Source: Candidatus Gastranaerophilales bacterium | GTDB taxonomy: Bacteria > Cyanobacteriota > Vampirovibrionia > Gastranaerophilales > Gastranaerophilaceae | DNA: 64,000 nt | Assembly: GCA_944322545.1 (NCBI GenBank) | Contig: CALUPF010000047.1 | Coordinates: forward strand, 28,578-92,577 | Direction: 5' to 3' | In this document: positions 26,296 through 33,853 of the stretch, piece after piece | Numbering within the stretch: the first letter of the stretch is position 1 | How the letters are laid out: every line of letters starts with the position of its first letter | Notes under the pieces: model-generated | Databases searched by the model: none | Told to the model about the DNA's origin: nothing | The model's input: the letters and a program-made list of their open reading frames with translations, nothing else | Position numbers and translations under genes: made by a program

Positions 26296-26671
26296 CTGTT
26301 CCCTCATTTACTGTTATTTCAACTCTTGGATTTTCTCTGTCAAGTTCAGCAGAAGCATGAAATTTTCTAACAATTTTCCAATTATCATCTTTCCAGAAAT
26401 TTATATCTGTTAACAGATCATTTATTGATTCAATTTTGTTTGATATGTCACAAGGTCTCATATCTGGCATATAGAATTTATAAGATACTTCTACAGGAAA
26501 ATCGATTTCTTCATTATGAAAATCTTCCAATTGTTTTTCAGTTTGCTTGTGCCAATTAACATAAGACCTTGAAGGAAAAGAACGACCAGTTTTTCTATTA
26601 GTGACACGACTATTTTTTTTCGATGGAATCCTGCCTGTGATAACAAAATTATACATATCTTTGAGACTCAT
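26285..26671 (-). CDS. RusA-like Holliday-junction resolvase
   Basis: 128 residues from ATG 26671. RusA features: the GRIPSKKNSRV start, a basic middle, the acidic cluster PDMRPCDISNKIESINDLLTD with following DDNW. These Asp residues bind the catalytic metal. Resolves four-way junctions made by replication or recombination. Confidence 0.85.
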   Translation of the reverse strand: MSLKDMYNFVITGRIPSKKNSRVTNRKTGRSFPSRSYVNWHKQTEKQLEDFHNEEIDFPVEVSYKFYMPDMRPCDISNKIESINDLLTDINFWKDDNWKIVRKFHASAELDRENPRVEITVNEGTDER

Positions 26672-27122
26672 CAATTACTGTATTTGTTAGATTTACTAGT
26701 GATGCGATTTTTCTGACTGCTATAAAGTTTCTCTCTAAACGATTAAACAGAGTTTGTTCTTCTTTAAGAGCTTTTTTAGCTTTCAAAACATCATCTTGAG
26801 CTTTTTGAACTTCTTCTTGACAATTAACCCAAGCTGTTCTGTCACCTTCTGATAAAAGTTCTTTAGATTGTTTTTTAGCAATAGATAATAATTTATAATG
26901 AGATTCTACTCGTTTACATCTTGATTGAGCTTCATCAAAAATCATTTCTAGAGCTACAATTTTTGACTCAATTTCTTCCATTTTATATGGTAATGATGTG
27001 AGCAATTTTTCTGTTTGTTCAATCGACAGCTTTGGAAGAAAATCAATATTTTTTAAGAGAACTTCTATAGGAACTGTAAGTTTTTCTTCTTCAACAGTTT
27101 GTAGTCGTTCATCAATATCCAT
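26649..27122 (-). CDS. Long coiled-coil protein next to SSB
   Basis: 157 residues. Almost entirely heptad-patterned helix from ~45 to ~140. Starts two bases after the SSB stop. It may be a scaffold or mediator for the single-strand DNA proteins (inference from neighbours). No family recognised. Confidence 0.6.
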   Translation of the reverse strand: MDIDERLQTVEEEKLTVPIEVLLKNIDFLPKLSIEQTEKLLTSLPYKMEEIESKIVALEMIFDEAQSRCKRVESHYKLLSIAKKQSKELLSEGDRTAWVNCQEEVQKAQDDVLKAKKALKEEQTLFNRLERNFIAVRKIASLVNLTNTVIDESQRYV

Positions 27123-27124
27123 AA

Positions 27125-27505
27125 TTAAAATGCGAGATTACTTAAGTCAATTTCACCATCAGGAATATCATCTGGAACTACTTCTTGAGACTCAGAGTTT
27201 TGAGCAAACTTATTTAGATAAAATGAAAAGCTCTTAATTTGAAGAGTTGTAATTTTCTTTCCGTCTTTCTCGTAAGAGTTATTTTCAATCGAACCTTCAA
27301 TAGTAATGCTTGCACCTTTTTTGATTACTTTTTCAGCAGACTGAACATTCTTTTCACCAATTAACACTACATTGTAGAAATGAGCAACTTCTTCTGTTCC
27401 GTTCCAAATGTTTTGAGCAATTGAAACTACGCCTAGTTTATCAGTTTTCTTTTCAAAATCTCTAACTACATTTCCTGTTAGAAAGACTTTATTTAATGTT
27501 GGCAT
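27125..27505 (-). CDS. ssb: Single-stranded DNA-binding protein
   Basis: 126 residues with GGAGGTAAG upstream. OB-fold pattern: LNKVFLTGNVVRDFE at the N-terminus, FYNVVLIGEKNVQSAEKVIKKGASITIEGSI in the middle and TLQIKSFSFYL after it. Ends in an acidic tail (DDIPDGEIDLSNLAF) like the partner-binding tip of bacterial SSB. Confidence 0.88.
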   Translation of the reverse strand: MPTLNKVFLTGNVVRDFEKKTDKLGVVSIAQNIWNGTEEVAHFYNVVLIGEKNVQSAEKVIKKGASITIEGSIENNSYEKDGKKITTLQIKSFSFYLNKFAQNSESQEVVPDDIPDGEIDLSNLAF

Positions 27506-27527
27506 CTTACCTCCTTATTTTATATAA

Positions 27528-27556
27528 ATTTTATCAAACAATCTTTAAATAGTAAA
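27528..27556 (-). promoter_or_regulatory. Palindrome-type promoter, minus strand
   Basis: Minus-strand TTTACT - 17 - TAAAAT with AAAGTATTTACTATTT around it. Directs SSB and the genes below. Confidence 0.65.
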
Positions 27557-27560
27557 TACT

Positions 27561-27995
27561 TTATACACTTTCTACATTTGTCATGTCAATGTCTTCATCA
27601 TCATCTTCTTCATTTTTTCTTATAGTTTTAATCCTGAATGATTTAAGATTTTCTATTTCTGAAATTCTAGATTTGATTATCGGAAGAAGAGTTTCAAAAT
27701 CATTTTCTAATCTTTTTGAATTGTAGTTAATTAAAATATAGTTTTTTGTTGTAATTTCATTAAGAACATCTTTTTGAAAGCTTTTCTTAATATAGATAAT
27801 CATTTTGTTTTCACGTTCACAGAATTTAACAAATGATTTAATTCTATTTTCATCTTTAATGAGAATGATGTGGTCTAATTCAGTATTCTTTAAAAAATTA
27901 AAATCACAATTTCTATTTACAAAAATCATATAATCTGACTTATATGAGTCATAAATTGCACCATTTGAATCAATCCACTTTTTAGAGTTCATCAT
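27561..27995 (-). CDS. Hypothetical replication-operon protein with acidic tail
   Basis: 144 residues. The body has an alternating hydrophobic pattern (HIILIKDE, KMIIYIKKSF, NYILINYNSK) suggesting a small alpha/beta domain. The end is highly acidic and closes with DEDIDMTNVESV, similar to the tails of SSB and the 203-residue neighbour. Overlaps the helicase-like gene. Confidence 0.6.
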   Translation of the reverse strand: MMNSKKWIDSNGAIYDSYKSDYMIFVNRNCDFNFLKNTELDHIILIKDENRIKSFVKFCERENKMIIYIKKSFQKDVLNEITTKNYILINYNSKRLENDFETLLPIIKSRISEIENLKSFRIKTIRKNEEDDDEDIDMTNVESV

Positions 27996-28794
27996 TTATC
28001 ACTTTCTGTTCATCAATTCCGTCATCATACATTAATCTGAAATTGACAAATTTAATTGGTATTTCTTCAAAATATGGTTTTGTATAACGTGATTTTTCTT
28101 GTCTTAGACAAAGATTTTTTTGCTCATTTCTGTAGATTGCTATTGCTTTTGTTGCAACTTGTGGAATTGAGTTTGAACCAGTTGTAGAATCAAGAGACAT
28201 ATCTGCACCTTTTTTAACGTGAGAAATTAATACAATTGTCTTCTTATATTTTTTAACAATCTTGTTTATCTCTTGAACAAAAGTTCTTTGTCTTATCCAT
28301 TCATTATCTTGAGAACCACTTGCAGTAGCTTCAAACAAAAATTGAATATGGTCAAGAATAATAATGTCAACATTAAAATTTTCATATAAATCGTTAATAA
28401 GTTCCAGAGCCTCTTCTTGGGTAAATTGAACGCTTATATTGTCTCCAGAAATCAATATATGAGGTGCAACATCTATTTCTTTTTGAGGAATAATTTTTCT
28501 TAATCTGATAAGAGATTCTTCTGGGTCGTCTTCCAAAAGAATATGTGCAAATTTCTTATGTTCTCTTATTGCAGATGCTATAACATTAAGTGAGAATAAT
28601 GATTTACCAACACCAGATGCACCATATATCAATATAATGTTTGTTGCATTAGGTTTAGATAATCCTCCGCAGAAGATTTCATTTAATTTATCATCAAAGA
28701 ATTTATATTCAGGAGTTATTCCAAATTGAGATTCATTGTCATCTGCTTTGGCTGTATAGTTATAATAACCATCAATCTTCTTGCCAAGCTTCAT
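27982..28794 (-). CDS. DnaB/RecA-like replicative helicase-type ATPase
   Basis: 270 residues with AAAGGAGG upstream. Walker A GASGVGKS at ~55-62, Walker B VDIIILDHIQFL at ~140-150, and a sensor region TIVLISHVKKG at ~185. It corresponds to the C-terminal motor domain of DnaB/gp4 helicases without a primase or N-terminal helical domain. A KaiC/RadA-like ATPase is the alternative. Replication neighbours favour helicase. Confidence 0.75.
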   Translation of the reverse strand: MKLGKKIDGYYNYTAKADDNESQFGITPEYKFFDDKLNEIFCGGLSKPNATNIILIYGASGVGKSLFSLNVIASAIREHKKFAHILLEDDPEESLIRLRKIIPQKEIDVAPHILISGDNISVQFTQEEALELINDLYENFNVDIIILDHIQFLFEATASGSQDNEWIRQRTFVQEINKIVKKYKKTIVLISHVKKGADMSLDSTTGSNSIPQVATKAIAIYRNEQKNLCLRQEKSRYTKPYFEEIPIKFVNFRLMYDDGIDEQKVINDEL

Positions 28795-28823
28795 TTGGCT
28801 TTAACCTCCTTTTTATAATGTTT

Positions 28824-28852
28824 ATTTTAATCTTTTTATTTTGAAAAGTAAA
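28824..28852 (-). promoter_or_regulatory. Palindrome-type promoter, minus strand
   Basis: Minus-strand TTTACT - 17 - TAAAAT with ATATTTACTTTT context, upstream of the helicase-like gene. Confidence 0.65.
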
Positions 28853-28854
28853 TA

Positions 28855-29466
28855 TTATTTCGTAATCTTAAAGACGTTTGTCGTATCAAGTTCTTCGTCT
28901 TCATCATCTTCATATTCTTCAATTGTAATATCTTTTGGAGAAAAATTTGTAAACTCAAATTCATTCTTTGGTTTTTCTTGTTTTCTTAATGGTTTGAGAA
29001 CTCTTACAATTTGTTCATAGTTTTCAAATAATGCTTTATCAGATTTGATAATTGGAGCAAATTTGATTTGACGATATTCTTGTAATGAGAAGCTGTTAAC
29101 TAAGTCAAGATATGAATTCAATTTATTTCTGCTAAATAATGGCTTTTGAATGTCATCACCTTCTAATAAGAGTATTACTCTTTTGCCTAGTTCTTTTCTA
29201 TTAATGAATTGAACATTATGTTTATTTAGTATGTCAAAAATCTTTTTAGTGATTTCTGGATAATTGTCTAAGATATATTTAAATGGTTTGTCGATAATAT
29301 GATTTGATTCAAGTTTTTGTTTAAGTTTAAGTTTATCGTTTTCAAGCTTATCAATCTTTTCTTGATATTTAATTTTTTGTGTTTTAAGTTTTTCTCTTAA
29401 TTTAAGATTTTTCTCTTCAAGAGATTGAATCTTTGCTTTTAGCTTTTTATACTTCTCATCTTCCAT
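28855..29466 (-). CDS. Coiled-coil replication-operon protein with acidic tail
   Basis: 203 residues. Residues ~1-60 are a strong Lys/Glu/Leu coiled coil. A compact helical domain follows (~65-155). The end is acidic (EEYEDDEDEELDTTNVFKI), resembling the SSB and 144-residue protein tails. First gene of the minus-strand replication block. A helicase-loader or primosome role is possible but not shown. Confidence 0.6.
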   Translation of the reverse strand: MEDEKYKKLKAKIQSLEEKNLKLREKLKTQKIKYQEKIDKLENDKLKLKQKLESNHIIDKPFKYILDNYPEITKKIFDILNKHNVQFINRKELGKRVILLLEGDDIQKPLFSRNKLNSYLDLVNSFSLQEYRQIKFAPIIKSDKALFENYEQIVRVLKPLRKQEKPKNEFEFTNFSPKDITIEEYEDDEDEELDTTNVFKITK

Positions 29467-29477
29467 AATTAGTATTT

Positions 29478-29506
29478 ATTTTAACATCTTTTTAGAAAAC
29501 TGTAAA
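29478..29506 (-). promoter_or_regulatory. Promoter at the divergent region, minus strand
   Basis: Minus-strand TTTACA - 17 - TAAAAT; the -10 ends 11 bases before the ATG of the coiled-coil gene. The palindrome flank is not preserved. Confidence 0.55.
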
Positions 29507-29519
29507 TTGTTACAACATA

Positions 29520-29548
29520 TTTATTACAGAAAACGAATATGATATAAT
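29520..29548 (+). promoter_or_regulatory. Promoter for the large structured RNA
   Basis: TTTATT - 17 - TATAAT at 543-548 (29.5 kb). The predicted start lies in the 5' hairpin of the folded block that follows. It is divergent from the promoter at 29478. Confidence 0.5.
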
Positions 29549-29552
29549 AAAA

Positions 29553-30020
29553 ATAACCATTTCTGGTTATACATTTACAAAGAATCTATCACATAAAATG
29601 ACCGAAACCACCTAAGGTTTTCACAAACACGAAGTTTCGGTCAGACTTATTGTAACATATTTTTATAAGCCAGTGAATAGAAAATGTGAAAACCTAAGCA
29701 AGTTATTGAATATCTATTATTTGTTACATCTTGTTTCTTTTCAAGATTAATAGATTTAGAAGCCAATGTTTCTGCAATGTCAAGTAGATAACCGTTAGCA
29801 CAAGCATCTGTGAAGATTCCTTGATGAGTCGGCCAAATCGTATGACATAGGATAGAAGAGGGATATTCGTAAATCCAGTTCTCTCGAAGCTGAATCTCAA
29901 TAAAAGAAAATTTTCAGCATTATTGTTTTCAATAATTCTAAACCAAAGGCCAAAGGGTTGCAGGGCAAACTTTGAATGAATTCATAATAAATGCTCGAAA
30001 AATTAAGTTTTTTCATATAT
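29553..30020 (+). ncRNA. Candidate large structured RNA (~470 nt; ROOL/GOLLD-type size and setting)
   Basis: No open frame of use exists on either strand here. Many complementary segments are visible: a 5' hairpin ATAACCA/TGGTTAT; GACCGAAAC (~29600) with GTTTCGGTC (~29634); the loop segment AGGTTTTCACA with TGTGAAAACCT (~29685), which together form a pseudoknot; TGTAACA with TGTTACA (~29651/29721); ATCTTG/CAAGAT; ATCT-GTGA-AGAT with a GNRA loop; GCTGAA/TTCAGC; ATTATTG-TTTT-CAATAAT; CAAAG/CTTTG; a possible closing pair CATTTA (29572) with TAAATG (29988). Large ornate RNAs such as ROOL and GOLLD are known from phages, but family membership cannot be assigned by eye. Confidence 0.55.
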
Positions 30021-30069
30021 ACACAGATATAGGTCATTAGTCTTCAGAAAACAAACGTCAAGCAGATTA

Positions 30070-30098
30070 TTTACTATTAAAATAAAAATATGTATAAT
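30070..30098 (+). promoter_or_regulatory. Promoter of the connector/tail-chaperone operon
   Basis: TTTACT - 17 - TATAAT at 30093-30098; the -35 keeps ATTTACT but not the full palindrome. Confidence 0.65.
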
Positions 30099-30144
30099 CT
30101 AACCAGAACTATTTAAAATCACAAGATGATAGGAGAACAACTAA

Positions 30145-30507
30145 ATGGCATTTAACTTGACTGATGGTCTAGCTAAATCTTTTGAATTCAGCGGCGAAAT
30201 TGATGGAAAAGTTCACAAATATGAAGCTTTTTATCCTACAGCAAAACAACTACGTCCAATACAACTTGGATATGTTCGTTTAAAGGAAATCAACGATAAG
30301 TTAGAAAAAGCCGGCGTTACAGATGAAGAGAAAAAATCATACGAAGACGACGTTGAAAAAATCACTAAAGAAATGACAGATGCATTTACAGGAATGTTCA
30401 AACCATTAGATGATTCTATGCCAATTGATGAATTTCTTGATAATCTTCCGTCTAATGCAAAGAAGAATTTCGATACGATGGTTCAAACAGAACTCTTAAG
30501 TAACTAA
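30145..30507 (+). CDS. Probable tail assembly chaperone
   Basis: 120 residues with AGGAG upstream. Begins with a strand segment (LAKSFEFSGEIDGKVHKYEAFYPTAKQL) and continues with charged helices, the layout of gpG-like chaperones that bind the tape measure. The next gene begins in the overlapping TAATG. A ribosomal frameshift joining the two is not possible because the -1 frame has a TAA at 30501. Confidence 0.6.
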   Translation: MAFNLTDGLAKSFEFSGEIDGKVHKYEAFYPTAKQLRPIQLGYVRLKEINDKLEKAGVTDEEKKSYEDDVEKITKEMTDAFTGMFKPLDDSMPIDEFLDNLPSNAKKNFDTMVQTELLSN

Positions 30508-30821
30508 TGCAACCGAATCAACCTAAAAAAGTTTTTAAATTAAAGAATCAGAGAAAGAGCAATCAATTATCTGAGGAAGAAGCTTTTGAGAGAATGATTT
30601 GCATTGTTGGAATGAAATATCCTCAATATAGCTTAGAACAATTAAGAGATGAGATTCCTTTTCGCCAATTAAAAAGAATGTTCAAAGAAATAAACCGTAG
30701 ACGAGCAGAAACACTTCTTCTTTTAAATGGAATTATTAATGGTCCAAATTCAAAGAGTAAATCTAAATCAGAATACAAGAATATTATAAAAGAACTTACA
30801 GATGAGCTCGATGGAAAATAA
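30507..30821 (+). CDS. Possible second tail assembly chaperone
   Basis: 104 residues. Helical and basic; contains EEAFERMICIVGMKYPQYSLEQL and RRRAETLLLLNGI, like the second chaperone ORF found between the major tail protein and the tape measure. Starts by reinitiation at TAATG. The tape measure gene is far away in this genome, so the call rests on size and pairing. Confidence 0.5.
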   Translation: MQPNQPKKVFKLKNQRKSNQLSEEEAFERMICIVGMKYPQYSLEQLRDEIPFRQLKRMFKEINRRRAETLLLLNGIINGPNSKSKSKSEYKNIIKELTDELDGK

Positions 30822-30856
30822 ATAATTTTGTTATAATTTTAAAAACAGGAGAATTT

Positions 30857-31132
30857 ATGGGAAGAAACACGTCTTATTCATTAGATTTCATGCTAAAGAT
30901 TAAGAAAATTAATCCAAATTTTGAATTTACAGGTGCAGATAAAAAAAGATGGGAAGAGTTTTTAGAATCTCAGAAAGAAGATTCATTAATTGAGACTATA
31001 GAAAATATGGAACCATCAGAAAAGCCGAAAAGAAAAAAGAAATCTAAAAAAGTAAATCAAGTCGTTGAGCGAAAAAATACCGAGAGTATGGACTATTTCG
31101 TAGAAAATGAGATTGACGAAGAATCAAACTAA
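30857..31132 (+). CDS. Hypothetical basic protein
   Basis: 91 residues with GGAG upstream. A TATAAT box with upstream TG lies 20 bases before. A Lys/Arg-rich centre (KPKRKKKSKKVNQVVERK) suggests nucleic acid contact. Acidic end. Function unknown. Confidence 0.55.
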   Translation: MGRNTSYSLDFMLKIKKINPNFEFTGADKKRWEEFLESQKEDSLIETIENMEPSEKPKRKKKSKKVNQVVERKNTESMDYFVENEIDEESN

Positions 31133-31475
31133 AAATTACAAAAAATATTACGTTGTTTATAGAATCTTAGATTTATCAAATAAAAAATCTTACATTGGAG
31201 CTCATAAAATCCGTTTTCAAAATGAAGATGACGGATATATATGTAGCTCCAAACTTGTTTTAGCACTCTTTTATAAGAATCCAAAAAATTTTAAGAAAAC
31301 AATATTAGCAAGATTTTCTACTGCAAGAGAAGCAGACAGATTTGAGAAAAAATCTATTAAAAAATATGACTCATTTAGAAATGGATATAATCGAACTAAA
31401 GATGGCGGCCCATATAGAGCTGGAAGAAATGTAAGAAAAATTAACGGAAAGTATTATGTAATTAGGAGGAAATAA
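31107..31475 (+). CDS. Small GIY-YIG nuclease (homing endonuclease-like)
   Basis: 122 residues. GIY-YIG core: YYVVYRILDLSNKKSYIGAHK, then a Glu-bearing helix (AREADRFEKKSIKKYDSF) and a GYNRTKDGGP end typical of the family. Overlaps both neighbours, so it is embedded in the operon without an own promoter. Confidence 0.75.
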   Translation: MRLTKNQTKNYKKYYVVYRILDLSNKKSYIGAHKIRFQNEDDGYICSSKLVLALFYKNPKNFKKTILARFSTAREADRFEKKSIKKYDSFRNGYNRTKDGGPYRAGRNVRKINGKYYVIRRK

Positions 31476-31702
31476 TGAGTCAACTTTATCCAGTTAAATG
31501 TCCAGGAATGATTTATAAATTTAATCATGAAACCGGAAAGAAAGAATTTGTTAAATGCAATGCTCTTCTATTTAAATTAAATGAAGGTGGAAAGTGTGAA
31601 ACTGTGTGTAGAAGATGCAAATCAAAAATTACTGCAGTTGTAAGACAGACTTTTGGCCAAGATGTAATTATAGACGTGAGACAAGAACCGAATGAGTTTT
31701 AA
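31475..31702 (+). CDS. Com-like zinc-finger protein
   Basis: 75 residues with AGGAGG upstream. Cys pattern CPGMIYKF...KCNALLFKLNEGGKCETVCRRCKSK resembles Mu Com and related small zinc-ribbon proteins (first C..C, then KCxRC). Com binds mRNA to switch on translation of the DNA modification gene in Mu. A similar regulatory role here is inference. Confidence 0.65.
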   Translation: MSQLYPVKCPGMIYKFNHETGKKEFVKCNALLFKLNEGGKCETVCRRCKSKITAVVRQTFGQDVIIDVRQEPNEF

Positions 31703-32405
31703 TATTGTTTATTATTTTCAAGGTCAAGATTCAGAAGAACTTAAATATTCTATTAGGTCTGCAGAGAAAAATTTAGACTATGACGTGATTTATTTAGTTG
31801 GAGATAAACCCTCATGGTTTAAAGAAACAAACAAATCAGTTTACATAAAGTCTGGAAATTATAATCTTCAATACTATGGATTAGGGTCTGTTCCGATATT
31901 ACATTTAAAAAAACTTTACAATTCAGGAAAAATGCCAGATAAATTTCTTTTATTTAATGATGATTTTTATATCATGAAAAGAATAAAAGACTGGACAGAA
32001 TATTATCGTTTAGAAAAAGACTATAATCAAAAAGCTTTAAAAAATCACGGATATCATAAGAAAACTCTTCGTTCTTGGCAATATACTGAAAAGAAGAAAG
32101 CATATAATCTTCATCAGCCTATGATGATAGAAAAAGAAAAATTTGTTGAACTTCTTAAAATGTGGGAAAATTTTCAAAACAAAGATATAGATTTTAGAAC
32201 TCTTTACGGAAATCTCTTTACAAACTCAAAGATTGGGTGTAATGATTGTAAAATCGGAAAGAATTACGAATATTCAAAAGAGAATTTAGAAAAAATTAAA
32301 AATTCTAGATTTTTATCAACATCTGATAGTTCTTTTAAAGAAGAAAAAATTGGTGAAATCATAATGTCGATATTCGATCAGCCAAGCTCACTAGAAATGT
32401 TATAA
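31692..32405 (+). CDS. Stealth-type (sugar-phosphate) transferase-like protein
   Basis: 237 residues. The core KFLLFNDDFYIMKRI matches the 'NDD' motif of Stealth conserved region 2, with preceding 'YGLGSVPILHLKKLY'. These enzymes transfer sugar-1-phosphates or sugars. In a phage it could decorate DNA, capsid or host envelope. Sits between Com-like and connector genes. Confidence 0.55.
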   Translation: MSFNIVYYFQGQDSEELKYSIRSAEKNLDYDVIYLVGDKPSWFKETNKSVYIKSGNYNLQYYGLGSVPILHLKKLYNSGKMPDKFLLFNDDFYIMKRIKDWTEYYRLEKDYNQKALKNHGYHKKTLRSWQYTEKKKAYNLHQPMMIEKEKFVELLKMWENFQNKDIDFRTLYGNLFTNSKIGCNDCKIGKNYEYSKENLEKIKNSRFLSTSDSSFKEEKIGEIIMSIFDQPSSLEML

Positions 32406-32406
32406 T
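32398..32406 (+). promoter_or_regulatory. Extended -10 box next to a start codon (leaderless type)
   Basis: TGT-TATAAT ends seven bases before ATG 32414, which has no Shine-Dalgarno. The transcript is predicted to begin at or next to the start codon. Confidence 0.5.
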
Positions 32407-32413
32407 TTTAATT

Positions 32414-33166
32414 ATGAATAACTATGACGTAGATGTGTTCATGGAATTAACTGGTTTAGATATCACTGAAGACCAGCTATCTGCTTATGAGAGAGCTCAA
32501 AAAAGAGCATTTTCTATGCTTGAAAATGAGTTAGGGTGGAGTTTTAAATATTCATCTCAATATGAAGAAGTAGGAAAAGTTAAATCAGTATGTTCATGTC
32601 CGAAATTCCTTAAACAAATAGATGAGAAAGACATGCTTCCAGCAGATTCTGTTGAAGGCGAAATTAAGCTGTTTCCGTATGATAAGAAAATGAGTTCTCT
32701 TCCTATTGACCCAGCTACTTGTATTTATAAGATTAAGCTTGTTGTTCCAATGGAAGGTGATGACTATAAATTTATTACTATCAAAGATTTAGATAATGTT
32801 ATGCCAAGACCTCTGTCTAAATCACAAGAAATTATTAAATATGTAGAACGATGTGATACATGGCCATATCAATGTGGTTGTGATTGCCCTAATTGCACTC
32901 TTCTTGCTGTTGATGCTGATTGGATTTCAAAGATTCCTAATGATATGTTTGACATTATTACTGATTTGATAGTTTACTTTATGAGACATCCGTATTCATT
33001 AGATACATCTGCAACAATTAAGTCTGAATCTGTTGATGGTCACTCTGTAAGTTATGCAACAGAAGAATCTGTTGAGACAATCATCAAATCTCCAGCTTAT
33101 CAAAGAATGCTAGAAAAATATATGGGAGTTTATAGTCCATATTATAAGAAGGTAAGAATTTACTAA
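32414..33166 (+). CDS. Probable head-tail connector (adaptor) protein
   Basis: 250 residues. Helical N-terminus (DITEDQLSAYERAQKRAFSMLE), a Cys cluster (QCGCDCPNC) at ~155 and a helix bundle near the end (MFDIITDLIVYFMRHP; SPAYQRMLEKYMG) that resembles gp6/gp15-type adaptors. The Cys cluster is unusual for the family and may bind a metal. Followed directly by a head-closure-like gene. Confidence 0.6.
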   Translation: MNNYDVDVFMELTGLDITEDQLSAYERAQKRAFSMLENELGWSFKYSSQYEEVGKVKSVCSCPKFLKQIDEKDMLPADSVEGEIKLFPYDKKMSSLPIDPATCIYKIKLVVPMEGDDYKFITIKDLDNVMPRPLSKSQEIIKYVERCDTWPYQCGCDCPNCTLLAVDADWISKIPNDMFDIITDLIVYFMRHPYSLDTSATIKSESVDGHSVSYATEESVETIIKSPAYQRMLEKYMGVYSPYYKKVRIY

Positions 33167-33534
33167 TGAAAAAAGTTGAAGTTAAAGAACCGTGCATCAT
33201 TTATAAGTTTAAGAAGAATGGGTATGGTGATTTAGAAATTGATGAACAACATGTTGCAAAATGTCTGTTTATTTTTGGTCAATCTAGAGATGATACAAAT
33301 TTTCAGCAACTAACTTCTACTGATGCACATGCATATTTAGATATTGATGACCCATTTGTGAAGAGCATTATGACTCAAGATATGAAAAAGAATTCATATT
33401 ATTTTGTCATTGATAGATATGGAAGAGAAGACTGGTATAAAATTGAAAGAATTAAAATTGGAAGAACTATCTTAACTGATAATCAAGACAATAATGTTCA
33501 CGTTTTCTTGTCATTTTCAGAAAAAATGATTTAA
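33166..33534 (+). CDS. Probable head-closure / stopper protein
   Basis: 122 residues starting at TAATG. Beta-rich, with 'HAYLDIDDPFVKSIM' and 'REDWYKIERIKIGRTIL', a pattern similar to small head-closure proteins (SPP1 gp16 type). Position after the connector supports it. Last gene of the operon. Confidence 0.55.
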   Translation: MKKVEVKEPCIIYKFKKNGYGDLEIDEQHVAKCLFIFGQSRDDTNFQQLTSTDAHAYLDIDDPFVKSIMTQDMKKNSYYFVIDRYGREDWYKIERIKIGRTILTDNQDNNVHVFLSFSEKMI

Positions 33535-33610
33535 TAGTAATGTGACGCATGCCTCCTGCGTTGAAAGCATGACAAATAAACAAAACATGCAATGATTCTT
33601 TAGAGAATAG

Positions 33611-33639
33611 TTCTTTATTTAAAAAATTGATGATACAAT
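33611..33639 (+). promoter_or_regulatory. Possible small-RNA promoter
   Basis: TTCTTT - 17 - TACAAT at 33634-33639. The predicted start coincides with the GTATATT/AATATAC hairpin of the RNA that follows. Confidence 0.4.
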
Positions 33640-33644
33640 TGCAG

Positions 33645-33706
33645 TGTATATTAAATATACGACAAAATAAGCGACCCTGTTATCATGAAGGATTAGCAGG
33701 GTTTTA
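33645..33706 (+). ncRNA. Candidate small RNA 1 (5' hairpin plus terminator)
   Basis: About 60 nt. A 5' hairpin GTATATT/AATATAC, a short single-stranded part (GACAAAATAAGCG), then ACCCTG/CAGGGT with a TTTT tail. Upstream, 33541-33611 also has hairpins (ACGCA/TGCGT, GCATG/CATGC, ATTCT-TTAG-AGAAT). No coding potential. Confidence 0.4.
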
Positions 33707-33708
33707 TG

Positions 33709-33737
33709 TTTACAATAATTAGAAAATAAGATAATAT
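33709..33737 (+). promoter_or_regulatory. Small-RNA promoter
   Basis: TTTACA - 17 - TAATAT at 33732-33737, with predicted start at ~33744, exactly at the base of the next hairpin. Confidence 0.55.
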
Positions 33738-33743
33738 ATCTAT

Positions 33744-33816
33744 ATAGGATGGAAATCCTATGACTTCTCATTCTATCAAGAAATAGCTAGAACGCCCACC
33801 TCTAGCTATTTTTTAA
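33744..33816 (+). ncRNA. Candidate small RNA 2 (~73 nt)
   Basis: Begins with a perfect hairpin ATAGGAT-GGAA-ATCCTAT (GNRA loop), continues with about 20 unpaired bases (GACTTCTCATTCTATCAAG) and ends in a terminator (AATAGCTAG/CTAGCTATT then T-run). Promoter, 5' hairpin and terminator make a complete small transcript. The unpaired part could pair with purine-rich ribosome-binding sites (inference). Confidence 0.55.
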
Positions 33817-33838
33817 TATTTATTTTTTCATATATCTG

Positions 33839-33847
33839 TGATATAAA
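33839..33847 (+). promoter_or_regulatory. Extended -10 box next to a start codon (leaderless type)
   Basis: TGA-TATAAA ends six bases before the ATG of the glycosyltransferase gene, which lacks a Shine-Dalgarno. Confidence 0.45.
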
Positions 33848-33853
33848 ATAATT

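Noticed and set aside
30145..30821. Tail chaperone pair joined by a -1 frameshift, as in lambda G/T
   Set aside because: The -1 frame has TAA at 30501-30503, just upstream of the second ATG, so no fusion is possible; the TAATG overlap points to reinitiation.
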